Positions 1 to 6,712 of a DNA stretch of 13,281 bases are shown piece after piece; position 1 is the first letter of the stretch, and every line of letters begins with the position of its first letter. Position numbers and translations under genes: made by a program. The notes beneath the pieces were generated by a model that had not been told where the DNA came from, did no database searches, and was given only the letters and a program-made list of their open reading frames with translations. This stretch comes from an uncultured Clostridia bacterium. Lineage in GTDB: Bacteria; Bacillota; Clostridia; Christensenellales; CAG-314. The stretch lies in assembly GCA_934177025.1 (NCBI GenBank), contig CAKPPA010000017.1:1-13281 (forward strand), written 5' to 3'.

Positions 1-1278
1 GCATTAAAACCGCAAGTTTTGATTTTGGACGAATCCACCGCCATGCTGGACCCGCAAGGCAGGAAGGAAGTCCTAAACACCGTTCGCAAACTCAATCGGG
101 AGGAGCACATGACGGTGGTGCTCATCACGCACTTTATGGACGAGGTGCTAAACGCCGATCGCGTGGTGGTGCTTAATCAGGGCAAAACCGTGATGCAGGG
201 CACCCCGACGGAAGTGTTCGGCAGGCGAAAGGAATTAAAAGCCATCGGGTTGGACGTTCCGCGCGCGGTGGAACTCAAAGCCCTGTTGCAGGAGGACGGT
301 TTCCGCCTTTCGGACGACATTTTAACGGTGGAGGAACTAAGCAACAACTTGGTCGATCAGCTGGAAAAAGCAACGCCGACGCCAAAAACGGAAACGTTTT
401 CGACGGAACGCACGGCGGAAATTTCGGCGGAGCACGTCGACTTTGTTTACAATCCGAAATCCCCGTTCGAAAAGCAAGCGTTGAAGGACGTGTCCTTCCG
501 CGTCAATCAAGGGGATTTTATGTGCTTTGTCGGGCATACCGGCAGCGGAAAAAGCACCATGGTGCAGCATTTAAACGGTTTGGTGCGTTTGCAAAGCGGC
601 GGACTGTTTGTCGAGGATATGGATTTAAAGGATCCGAAAATCGATTTAAAAAAACTTCGCTCTACCGTCGGCATGGTGTTCCAGTATCCGGAGTATCAGT
701 TATTTGCGGACACCGTGTTTAACGACGTGGCGTTCGGCCCGAGGAACATGAAACTTTCCGAGGAGGAAGTCCACGCACGGGTAAAGGAAGCGTTGGAATT
801 TGTGGGCATGGACTTCGATTACGTTAAGGAAAAGTCCCCGTTCGAATTGTCGGGGGGCGAAAAACGGCGTGTCGCCATTGCCGGCGTTGTGGCAATGCGT
901 CCGAAAGTTTTGGTGTTGGACGAGCCTACCGCAGGCTTGGATCCGCGCGGCAAAAAGGAAGTGCTCGATCTCGTTTTGCAGTTAAAACAAACTTGCACGC
1001 CGACCATTATCATGGTCAATCACGATATGAATGAAGTTGCGGAATATGCCGACGAAGTCGCCTTGTTCCACGACGGCACGGTGGACGAAGTGCTTCCGCC
1101 GATGTCCTTTTTTACGGACGGCGACAAACTAAAATCGTTGGGGCTGGAACTCCCGCAAATGGCGCAGTTGAAGGAACTTTTGGCGGCATCGGGGGTAAAC
1201 GTGGCAAACGATTGCCTTACCGTGGAAAAAATGCGCGTGGAATTGAATCGGTTAAAAAGGAAGGAAGCAAATGTTTAA
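1..1278 (+). CDS. ecfA: ECF transporter ATPase, EcfA1-EcfA2 tandem fusion (5' partial)
   Basis: This is the ATP-hydrolysing part of an energy-coupling factor (ECF) importer, which powers uptake of vitamins or metal ions together with EcfT and exchangeable S components. The frame is open from base 1, so the N-terminus is outside the window. Bases 1-360 encode the end of one ABC domain: a Walker B (LILDESTAMLDP), an H-loop (LITH) and the EcfA-type C-terminal region. After a short linker (about 361-420, rich in T, E and P) a complete second ABC domain follows without a stop: Walker A GHTGSGKST (532-558), Q-loop VFQYPEYQLF (676-705), signature LSGGEKRR (847-870), Walker B VLVLDEP (907-927) and H-loop His at 1021-1023. 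The two C-terminal tails resemble each other (KAIGLDVPRAVELKALL versus KSLGLELPQMAQLKELL). EcfA1 and EcfA2 are usually separate genes. No ATG with a ribosome binding site lies near the junction, so I read a single fused protein. It overlaps ecfT by 8 bases. Confidence 0.9.
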   Translation, partial: ALKPQVLILDESTAMLDPQGRKEVLNTVRKLNREEHMTVVLITHFMDEVLNADRVVVLNQGKTVMQGTPTEVFGRRKELKAIGLDVPRAVELKALLQEDGFRLSDDILTVEELSNNLVDQLEKATPTPKTETFSTERTAEISAEHVDFVYNPKSPFEKQALKDVSFRVNQGDFMCFVGHTGSGKSTMVQHLNGLVRLQSGGLFVEDMDLKDPKIDLKKLRSTVGMVFQYPEYQLFADTVFNDVAFGPRNMKLSEEEVHARVKEALEFVGMDFDYVKEKSPFELSGGEKRRVAIAGVVAMRPKVLVLDEPTAGLDPRGKKEVLDLVLQLKQTCTPTIIMVNHDMNEVAEYADEVALFHDGTVDEVLPPMSFFTDGDKLKSLGLELPQMAQLKELLAASGVNVANDCLTVEKMRVELNRLKRKEANV

Positions 1279-2110
1279 AGATATCACGTTCGGACAATTT
1301 TATCCTGCCGATTCGTTTGTGCATAAAATGGATCCACGCTCCAAAATTTTACTGAGTGTTTTTTACATTGTCAGCATCTTTTTCGTGCAAAGTTTTGCGG
1401 AATTCGGCTTTGTCGCACTGTTTTTGCTCATCAGCATTTTTGCGGCGAAAATTCCGTTGCGCTCGGTGCTCAAAAGTTTAAAACCGATTATGTTTTTGGT
1501 CGTGTTTACCTGCATTTTAAACATCTTTTTCATTACCGACGGCGAAACGCTGGTGCATTGGTGGATTTTCCGCATTACGACGGGCGGTTTAATTTTTGCG
1601 GGTAAAATGGCGTTAAGGCTCATGCTGATTGTTATGGGGGCGTCCATGCTGACGCTTACCACCACGCCCGTCACGTTGACGAACGGCATCGAAAGTTTAA
1701 TGAAGCCGCTTGCGCTCGTCAAATTTCCGGTGCACGAATTTGCGTTGATTATGAGCATTGCTTTAAGGTTTATTCCTACCTTAACGGAGGAAACGGATCG
1801 CATCATTCGCGCGCAAAAAGCACGCGGTGCGGATTTCGACACGGGCAACATTTTCCGTCGGGCAAAAGCGTTCATTCCGATTTTGATTCCGCTCCTCATC
1901 AGTGCTTTCCGCCGTGCGGACGAATTGTCGTTGGCAATGGATTCGCGTTGCTACAGCGGTAGCAAAGGTCGCACGAAAATGAAAGTCCTAAAACTCGGCT
2001 GGCGCGATTTTGTCGGCGGGTTTATCACGGTTGCCGTGTTTGTCACCGTGTTTTTGGTCAATTTCTTTATGGGCGAATTGCAACCGATTCTCCCGTGGTT
2101 GTTCGTATGA
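1271..2110 (+). CDS. ecfT: ECF transporter transmembrane component EcfT
   Basis: This is the integral membrane scaffold of an ECF importer, coupling the EcfA ATPases to substrate-binding S components. The protein has 279 residues, typical for group II EcfT. The N-terminus carries the family motif G-x5-SFVHKMDPRSK (about residues 8-25). Hydrophobic segments follow at about 28-60, 71-90, 103-130 and 155-170, with a last one at about 248-268. The two coupling helices are marked by ARG (184-186, in QKARGADF) and by SRC (225-227, in AMDSRCYSG), which occupies the position of the second Ala-Arg-Gly-like motif. The start at ATG 1271 is preceded by an AAGGAAGG ribosome binding site, and the gene overlaps the ATPase gene by 8 bases, suggesting translational coupling. 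It overlaps truA by 4 bases. Assignment is firm; the transported substrate cannot be told because no S component is nearby. Confidence 0.95.
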   Translation: MFKDITFGQFYPADSFVHKMDPRSKILLSVFYIVSIFFVQSFAEFGFVALFLLISIFAAKIPLRSVLKSLKPIMFLVVFTCILNIFFITDGETLVHWWIFRITTGGLIFAGKMALRLMLIVMGASMLTLTTTPVTLTNGIESLMKPLALVKFPVHEFALIMSIALRFIPTLTEETDRIIRAQKARGADFDTGNIFRRAKAFIPILIPLLISAFRRADELSLAMDSRCYSGSKGRTKMKVLKLGWRDFVGGFITVAVFVTVFLVNFFMGELQPILPWLFV

Positions 2111-2904
2111 GATACGCCTTAAAAGTCGAGTATTCGGGCGCGGCATATTCCGGCTGGCAGTCGCAAAACAATTCCGACACGGTGCAACAGGTGCTGCAGC
2201 GTGCGTTGCGGCAGGTGTTGGATCACGACGTCAAAGTGTACGGCAGCGGCCGAACGGATCGCGGCGTCCATGCCAAAGGGCAGGTGTGCCATTTCAACAC
2301 GCCGCGGCGTTTAAAAACGGGCAGTTTTCCGATGGGGGTAAATTTGCATTTGCCGCCGGATATTTCCGTTACCGCATGCGCCGCCGTGGCGGACGGGTTC
2401 GACGCGCGTTACGACGCGCAGAAAAAAACTTACGAGTACAAAGCCTATTTTTCCTCCTACCGTCATCCGCTTTCGGATGCGGATCATGCGCAATACTACA
2501 AAATGCCGGACGTAACAAAAATGCGCCGTGCCGCGCAGGACTTGGTCGGAAAACACGATTTTCGCTGTTTTATGGCGTCCGGTGCGTCCGTCAAAAGCAC
2601 CGTCCGTGAAATTTATCGGTTGGATATTTTCGAAAACGGCAACGAACTCCGTTGGGAGGTGGAAGGCTCCGCCTTTTTGTACCACATGGTGCGCATTTTG
2701 GTGGGGACGCTCCTCGACGTCGGTTACGGCAAAATTGCGGCGGACGCAATGCCGTCGTTGTTGCAGGCAGGGGATCGCAAGCGTTGCGGCAAAACCGCTC
2801 CGGCAAGGGGGCTGTGCCTCAAACAAGTCATGTACAGCGAGGATTTGTTTGCCGAACATAGGGGAAGCGTAACGCAACCGCACCGTACAAACGAGGAATT
2901 TTAA
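2107..2904 (+). CDS. truA: tRNA pseudouridine(38-40) synthase TruA
   Basis: TruA converts uridine to pseudouridine at positions 38-40 of the tRNA anticodon arm. The protein has 265 residues from ATG 2107, starting MRYALKVEYSG, and contains the catalytic motif GRTDRGVHA with the nucleophile Asp51. The C-terminal half has the family features KSTVREIY, FLYHMVRILVGTLLDVG and an end region ARGLCLKQVMY. I chose ATG 2107, which overlaps the ecfT stop in an ATGA arrangement, over an in-frame GTG at 2095 that would only add four residues inside ecfT. The ecf-truA order is common in Bacillota, where rplM and rpsI usually follow. Here the operon ends instead with a repeat-bearing spacer and a terminator. 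Confidence 0.97.
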   Translation: MRYALKVEYSGAAYSGWQSQNNSDTVQQVLQRALRQVLDHDVKVYGSGRTDRGVHAKGQVCHFNTPRRLKTGSFPMGVNLHLPPDISVTACAAVADGFDARYDAQKKTYEYKAYFSSYRHPLSDADHAQYYKMPDVTKMRRAAQDLVGKHDFRCFMASGASVKSTVREIYRLDIFENGNELRWEVEGSAFLYHMVRILVGTLLDVGYGKIAADAMPSLLQAGDRKRCGKTAPARGLCLKQVMYSEDLFAEHRGSVTQPHRTNEEF

Positions 2905-2942
2905 ACAAAGGAAATCGTACCGCAGGGGAACGTGAAAAATCG

Positions 2943-3077
2943 AAACCTAAAAAAATCGGAATTTATAAAAAACAAAAACTGAAAAACGAAACTTGTAAAA
3001 ACAAAACTTGTAAAATCGAAACCTGTAAAAACAAAACCTGTAAAAACGAAATCTGAAAAAATTGTAACCTAAAAAAC
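2943..3077. repeat. 15-bp degenerate tandem repeat, about nine units
   Basis: An A-rich tandem array lies between the truA stop and its terminator. From 2988 to 3077 the register is exactly 15 bases for six units (2988, 3003, 3018, 3033, 3048, 3063), with consensus RAAACYTGTAAAAAC. Three more decayed units can be read back to 2943. There is no ribosome binding site or open frame of merit in it. The stretch would lie in the 3' untranslated part of the ecf-truA transcript. Function is unknown. Confidence 0.8.
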
Positions 3078-3093
3078 AAAAAAAAGGAAAAAG

Positions 3094-3128
3094 AAAAGAG
3101 TAACGGTTGTGTGCCGTTACTCTTTTTT
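3094..3128 (+). terminator. Rho-independent terminator of the ecf-truA operon
   Basis: A 13-bp perfect stem (3094-3106 with 3114-3126) closes a 7-base loop, and the right arm runs into a T-tract on the + strand. The left side is A-rich, so the hairpin could also act on transcripts from the opposite strand. Confidence 0.88.
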
Positions 3129-3145
3129 CATAAAAAAGTTTTCAT

Positions 3146-3176
3146 AAAAAAGTGCCGCATATCGCAGCACTTTTTA
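3146..3176 (-). terminator. Rho-independent terminator of the groESL operon
   Basis: A 9-bp stem (3147-3155 with 3167-3175, core AAAAAGTGC) with an 11-base loop lies immediately after the groEL stop. Read on the - strand the right arm ends in a run of T. It stands back to back with the truA terminator, as expected for convergent operons. Confidence 0.82.
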
Positions 3177-3182
3177 TTTTTT

Positions 3183-4814
3183 TTAGTACATGTCGCCCAT
3201 GCCCGGATCCATTTGCGGTTGTGCTTCTTTTTCCGGAATGTCAACAACAATGCTTTCCGTCGTCAACAGGGTGGAAGCCACGCTTGCCGCATTTTGCAAT
3301 GCCGTGCGGGTAACTTTGGTCGGATCGAGGATGCCGGCTTTCACCATGTCCACGTATTCTTCGTGCAATGCATCGAATCCGAAGTTGTTGCCTTTTTTCT
3401 GTTTGTTTACCACGTTGTAAACAATCACGGAGCCGTCCAAACCTGCGTTGGAAGCAATTTGTTTAATCGGTGCTTGAATTGCGTCGTGAATGATTTGCGC
3501 ACCGGTTTTTTCGTCGCCGTTGAGGTTGCGAATCAGTTTTTTCAAATCCGGCAGTGCGCTCAACAATGCGCTTCCGCCACCAGGAACAATGCCTTCTTCC
3601 ACAGCTGCTTTCGTTGCCGCAAGTGCGTCCTCAATCCGCAGTTTCTTTTCCTTCATTTCCACTTCGGTTGCCGCGCCTACGCTGATCACCGCCACGCCGC
3701 CTGCCAATTTCGCCAAGCGTTCCTGCATTTTTTCCTTGTCGTAATCGCTGGTCGAGTTTGCAATCATTGCTTTGATTTGCGCCACACGATTGTTCACCGC
3801 TTCTGCACCGCCGGCACCTTCCACAATCGTCGTGTTGTCCTTATCCACCTTAACTTGTTTTGCACGTCCCAGCATGTCGAGGGTAGCCTCTTTCAAATCG
3901 TAGCCTGCTTCCTCGCTGATTACCGTGCCGTTGGTAAGGATTGCAATGTCCTCCAGCATTTCTTTTCTTCTGTCGCCGAATCCAGGGGCTTTTACCGCCA
4001 CGCATTGGAAACTGCCGCGCAGTTTGTTAAGTACCAACGTAGCCAACGCTTCGCCTTCGATGTCCTCTGCGATAATGAGCAATTTTTGTCCCGTTTTCAC
4101 CACTTGTTCCAACAGCGGCAAAATTTCCTGAATGGAACTGATTTTTTTGTCGGTAATGAGGATCAGCGGTTCGTCCAGCACGGCAACCATTTTTTCCAAA
4201 TCCGTCGCCATGTAGGAGGAGGCATATCCGCGATCGAACTGCATTCCTTCCACAACGTTCAATTCCGTTTTCATGGTTTTGCTTTCTTCCACGGTAATTA
4301 CGCCGTCGTTGCCGACTTTTTCCATTGCTTCGCTAATTAGCGCGCCTACGTTTTCGTCGGAAGCGGAAATGCTTGCAACCTGTGCAATCGAGTTTTTGTC
4401 CACAATCGGGTTGCTGATGTCTTTCAGTTTGCTTACGCAAAGGTTCACCGCTTTGTCGATGCCTTTTTTCAAAATAATCGGGTTTGCGCCCGCCGCAACG
4501 TTTTTGCTTCCTTCCGAAATGATGGCTTGTGCCAACACTACGGCAGTCGTGGTTCCGTCGCCCGCAACGTCGTTGGTTTTCGTGGAAACTTCCTTCACGA
4601 TTTGCGCGCCCATGTTTTCAAACGGATCCGCCAATTCCACTTCTTTTGCGATGGTAACGCCGTCGTTGGTGATGAGAGGCGTGCCGAATTTACGTTCCAA
4701 CACAACGTTTCTGCCTTTCGGGCCCAAGGTAATTTTTACGGTATTTGCAAGCGTGTTTACGCCGTTTTCAAGGGCGTGCCTTGCGTCTTCGGAAAATTTA
4801 ATTTGTTTAGCCAT
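3183..4814 (-). CDS. groEL: Chaperonin GroEL (Hsp60)
   Basis: GroEL forms the double-ring ATP-driven folding chamber in the cytoplasm and works with the GroES lid. The protein has 543 residues, near the usual 540-550. It starts MAKQIKFSEDARHALENGVN and carries the family hallmarks TLGPKGRNVVLE, NDGVTIAKEV, the nucleotide-binding GDGTTTAVVLAQ, AAVEEGIVPGGGSAL and GAATEVEMKEKKLRIEDAL. The start ATG is preceded by GGAGGAAC, 18 bases downstream of the groES stop, so the two genes are co-transcribed under CIRCE control. One oddity is the C-terminus: it ends QPQMDPGMGDMY instead of the usual flexible run of Gly-Gly-Met repeats, so the disordered tail that lines the ring cavity is very short here. 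Confidence 0.99.
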   Translation of the reverse strand: MAKQIKFSEDARHALENGVNTLANTVKITLGPKGRNVVLERKFGTPLITNDGVTIAKEVELADPFENMGAQIVKEVSTKTNDVAGDGTTTAVVLAQAIISEGSKNVAAGANPIILKKGIDKAVNLCVSKLKDISNPIVDKNSIAQVASISASDENVGALISEAMEKVGNDGVITVEESKTMKTELNVVEGMQFDRGYASSYMATDLEKMVAVLDEPLILITDKKISSIQEILPLLEQVVKTGQKLLIIAEDIEGEALATLVLNKLRGSFQCVAVKAPGFGDRRKEMLEDIAILTNGTVISEEAGYDLKEATLDMLGRAKQVKVDKDNTTIVEGAGGAEAVNNRVAQIKAMIANSTSDYDKEKMQERLAKLAGGVAVISVGAATEVEMKEKKLRIEDALAATKAAVEEGIVPGGGSALLSALPDLKKLIRNLNGDEKTGAQIIHDAIQAPIKQIASNAGLDGSVIVYNVVNKQKKGNNFGFDALHEEYVDMVKAGILDPTKVTRTALQNAASVASTLLTTESIVVDIPEKEAQPQMDPGMGDMY

Positions 4815-4832
4815 ATGTTTTTTGTTCCTCCG

Positions 4833-5117
4833 TTATTCGATGATAGCCAAAATATCACTTTGGCGAATGACAACCACTTCTTTGCCGTCGATTTTAAATT
4901 CGGTGCCGGCATACTTGCTGTACAGCACTTTGTCGCCGACGCTTACTTCCATTTTCACTTCCTTGCCGTCCACAAGTCCGCCGGGGCCAACCGCTTTCAC
5001 TACCGCGATTTGCTGTTTTTCCTGTGCGGAGTTCGGTAAAAAGATTCCGCCTTTCATGGTCTCTTTTTCTTCTTCGACTTCGACAACAACTTTGTCGAAC
5101 AATGGTTTCAATTTCAT
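4833..5117 (-). CDS. groES: Co-chaperonin GroES (Hsp10)
   Basis: GroES is the heptameric lid that caps the GroEL chamber. The protein has 94 residues, the standard size, beginning MKLKPLFDKVVVEVEEEKETMKGGIFLP. That stretch contains the mobile loop (about residues 16-32), which contacts GroEL. Later motifs include AVGPGG, VGDKVLYSKYAGTE and a closing DILAIIE. The ATG at 5117 has an upstream GGAGG about 8 bases away. It is the first gene of the groESL operon and sits just downstream of a sigma-A promoter and a CIRCE operator. Confidence 0.98.
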   Translation of the reverse strand: MKLKPLFDKVVVEVEEEKETMKGGIFLPNSAQEKQQIAVVKAVGPGGLVDGKEVKMEVSVGDKVLYSKYAGTEFKIDGKEVVVIRQSDILAIIE

Positions 5118-5145
5118 ATATGATACCTCCGAATGTTTTTCTGTT

Positions 5146-5172
5146 TTAGCACTCTGTTATTTCGAGTGCTAA
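5146..5172 (-). promoter_or_regulatory. CIRCE operator (HrcA binding site)
   Basis: A perfect match to the heat-shock operator TTAGCACTC-N9-GAGTGCTAA lies between the groES promoter and the start codon. In the known system the repressor HrcA binds here and GroESL helps keep HrcA active, so transcription rises when chaperonin is occupied by unfolded protein. The element covers the predicted transcription start region. hrcA itself is not in the window. Confidence 0.97.
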
Positions 5173-5176
5173 ATAC

Positions 5177-5204
5177 ATTATAAATCGAATCTTTGATTTG
5201 TCAA
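5177..5204 (-). promoter_or_regulatory. Sigma-A promoter of groESL
   Basis: On the - strand a consensus -35 TTGACA (5199-5204) is separated by 16 bases from a consensus -10 TATAAT (5177-5182). The CIRCE element begins five bases after the -10, the classic arrangement for HrcA repression. Confidence 0.9.
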
Positions 5205-5868
5205 TCTTTTTACTGCTGAATTTTAAAAAACTTTTGAAAAAAGAAAAACGTCGGTTAAAAAGGGAAAAAATGCGTGCGATTAGGGCAAAAAAAGGAAAAA
5301 CAAGGTCGCTTTTTGTCAAAAACGAGTGCGGATTTACCAAAAACACGACAGGGGCGTTTTGTTGCGGTTTCCGTAAATTGCACGAAAAACGACGGTTTTT
5401 GTCGAAAAGCGGCAGGGGCGTTCCGCAAAGGTAAAACAAAAACAGCATAATTCACAAACAAAAAATCAATCAAAGGCTTTTCTTTCTATCATAAGATTTT
5501 TCAAAGTCAATCCTTAGGTGATGCACTTTTTACATTTCAACATCTTTTTCTCGTTTGCGTTTTCTTTCTTTTCGTTCTTTTGTAACCAATAAAAATTAAA
5601 AAGTCAACATCTTGTATCTTATCTTAGCTATTATGTTGTACTTTACTTTTAAGCGGTTACGAAAAAAGTAGGGGGTGTCGAAAAAAGTCGTTTGACTTTT
5701 TCAAGGCTTTTGGGAAGGAACGCGGCACGGCAAAACGGAGGCGAAGGGAAAGGGAGCGGCATTCGAACGCTTCCTTCCAAACTGCAAAAAAGCGTTTTCA
5801 AAGTTTTTTTCGTCGGAGGGGGCGAAACTGCCTTCCTAACCTTTCCTACAAAAAAATTTCGAAAAAAG
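5205..5868. other. Gene-poor spacer between divergent groES and the dCMP deaminase gene
   Basis: No convincing gene is present. The short open frames here lack ribosome binding sites, are very Lys/Arg-rich or Phe-rich, and resemble nothing I know. Visible structure includes a degenerate direct repeat around ACAGGGGCGTT (about 5349) and GCAGGGGCGTT (about 5412), and two copies of TCAACATCTT (5538-5547 and 5604-5613). There is an 8-bp hairpin AAAAAGTC-GTTT-GACTTTTT (5682-5701) with flanking A and T runs, and an imperfect inverted repeat with arms near 5708-5724 and 5766-5781. A weak - strand promoter-like pair (TTGATT, 18 bases, TATGCT) lies near 5445-5475, but it leads to no gene other than groESL. 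Confidence 0.6.
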
Positions 5869-5897
5869 TTGAATTGTTTGCGGGACGGTGTTATACT
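5869..5897 (+). promoter_or_regulatory. Sigma-A promoter of the dCMP deaminase gene
   Basis: A -35 TTGAAT (5869-5874), a 17-base spacer and a -10 TATACT (5892-5897) lie 22 bases before the start codon. This promoter falls inside the upstream extension of the open frame and therefore supports the start at 5920. Confidence 0.8.
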
Positions 5898-5919
5898 TTT
5901 CGCAAGTGAGGTTAACGGA

Positions 5920-6393
5920 ATGGATAAATGGGACAAAAGGTTTATCGACATGGCATATTTGGTTGCCACTTGGTCGAGCTGCTATCAACCGAATCGCAAA
6001 ATCGGTGCAGTCATCGTTAAGGACAAGCGCATCCTTGCAACGGGTTACAACGGCGCGCCGCAAAACGTCAAAAGTTGTGTGGAGCGGGGCGAATGCTTGC
6101 GTCGGAAATTAAACGTACCGAGCGGCACAAAGCAGGAATTGTGCTATGCCGTGCATGCGGAGCAAAATGCCATTGTGCAGGCGGCGCGACTCAACACCAG
6201 TGTGGACGGCGCAACGCTGTACTGCACGCACCAGCCATGCACCATTTGCACACGGCTCATTATTAATGCGGGCATTCGTCGCGTCGTGTTTTGCGAAGGG
6301 TATCCCGATCCGTTTGCGTTGGAGTTGTTTCAGGAGGCAGGCGTAAAAATCGAGCAAATGCCGCGCGAACCCGAAACGCCGGCATCTAGGTAA
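5920..6393 (+). CDS. comEB: Deoxycytidylate (dCMP) deaminase, ComEB family
   Basis: This enzyme deaminates dCMP to dUMP, feeding thymidylate synthesis. The protein has 157 residues, the normal size. It starts MDKWDKRFIDMAYLVATWSS and has the zinc-dependent deaminase core: His79 and catalytic Glu81 in VHAEQNAI, and Cys107 and Cys110 in QPCTIC. Upstream, RKIGAVIVKDKRILATGYNGAP is typical of the family, and extra Cys residues (53, 59, 75) may hold a second metal as in some relatives. The frame is open upstream to 5692, but a promoter is embedded there, and the ATG at 5920 is preceded by GTGAGG at a proper distance, so the short form is right. The gene stands alone between its own promoter and terminator. 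The symbol follows the Bacillus name; a competence role is not implied. Confidence 0.95.
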   Translation: MDKWDKRFIDMAYLVATWSSCYQPNRKIGAVIVKDKRILATGYNGAPQNVKSCVERGECLRRKLNVPSGTKQELCYAVHAEQNAIVQAARLNTSVDGATLYCTHQPCTICTRLIINAGIRRVVFCEGYPDPFALELFQEAGVKIEQMPREPETPASR

Positions 6394-6423
6394 GTTTTGT
6401 AATTTTTTGTGTAAAAGGCTTGT

Positions 6424-6456
6424 ACCGTCCGCAGTTGCGGACGGTTCTTTTGTTTT
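6424..6456 (+). terminator. Rho-independent terminator of the dCMP deaminase gene
   Basis: A 9-bp GC-rich perfect stem ACCGTCCGC-AGTT-GCGGACGGT (6424-6445) is followed by a T-rich tract. Confidence 0.92.
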
Positions 6457-6540
6457 GTGCAAAATTCCCGCAATGAAAGGCAAAGCCAAAATTAACGTAA
6501 ACCGCAAAACCAATCACAGCGGAAATTACCATACGTAAAG

Positions 6541-6632
6541 CCCAAAACTTAAAAAACAGGACAAAAAAATACAAAGCGGAAAAATCGGAACGAATAAAAG
6601 ACCGAAACTTAAAAAATCGGAACGAAAAAAGC
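6541..6632. repeat. A-rich degenerate repeats in the convergent spacer
   Basis: Between the deaminase terminator and the feoB terminator there is no gene but repeated A-rich units. AAAATCGGAACGAA occurs at 6581-6594 and 6613-6626, 32 bases apart. The block GAAACTTAAAAAATCGGAA (6604-6622) matches, with a C/T change and one base of length difference, a block at 2942-2961 in the truA/groEL spacer. Confidence 0.65.
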
Positions 6633-6661
6633 ACGCCAAGGCAAGGGCGGAACGTTTGCGA

Positions 6662-6692
6662 AACAAAAAAAAGATGCCGTTTTCAGGCATCT
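6662..6692 (-). terminator. Rho-independent terminator of the feoAB operon
   Basis: A 7-bp perfect stem (AGATGCC at 6672-6678 with GGCATCT at 6686-6692) has a 7-base loop. On the - strand it is followed by a run of eight T (the A-run at 6664-6671). It lies about 20 bases past the feoB stop. Confidence 0.85.
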
Positions 6693-6712
6693 ATTTTCAT
6701 TATGATTTAAAG

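Noticed and set aside
327..351. GGAGG followed by an in-frame TTG as a separate start for EcfA2
   Set aside because: The spacing is about 14 bases, TTG is a rare start, and the GGAGG simply reflects GAG-GAA codons. It would also begin inside the conserved tail of the first domain.
2943..3077. CRISPR array
   Set aside because: The 15-base units are contiguous with no unique spacers and are too short and degenerate.
3111..4340. Long + strand open frame of 409 residues
   Set aside because: It lies wholly opposite groEL, is His/Phe-rich as expected for an antisense shadow, and overlaps the terminators.
5146..5448. 100-residue - strand frame before groES
   Set aside because: It runs over the groES promoter and CIRCE element, is Phe-rich, and lacks a ribosome binding site.
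5692..5919. N-terminal extension of the dCMP deaminase
   Set aside because: The extension contains the promoter, has no family similarity, and the ATG at 5920 has a proper ribosome binding site.
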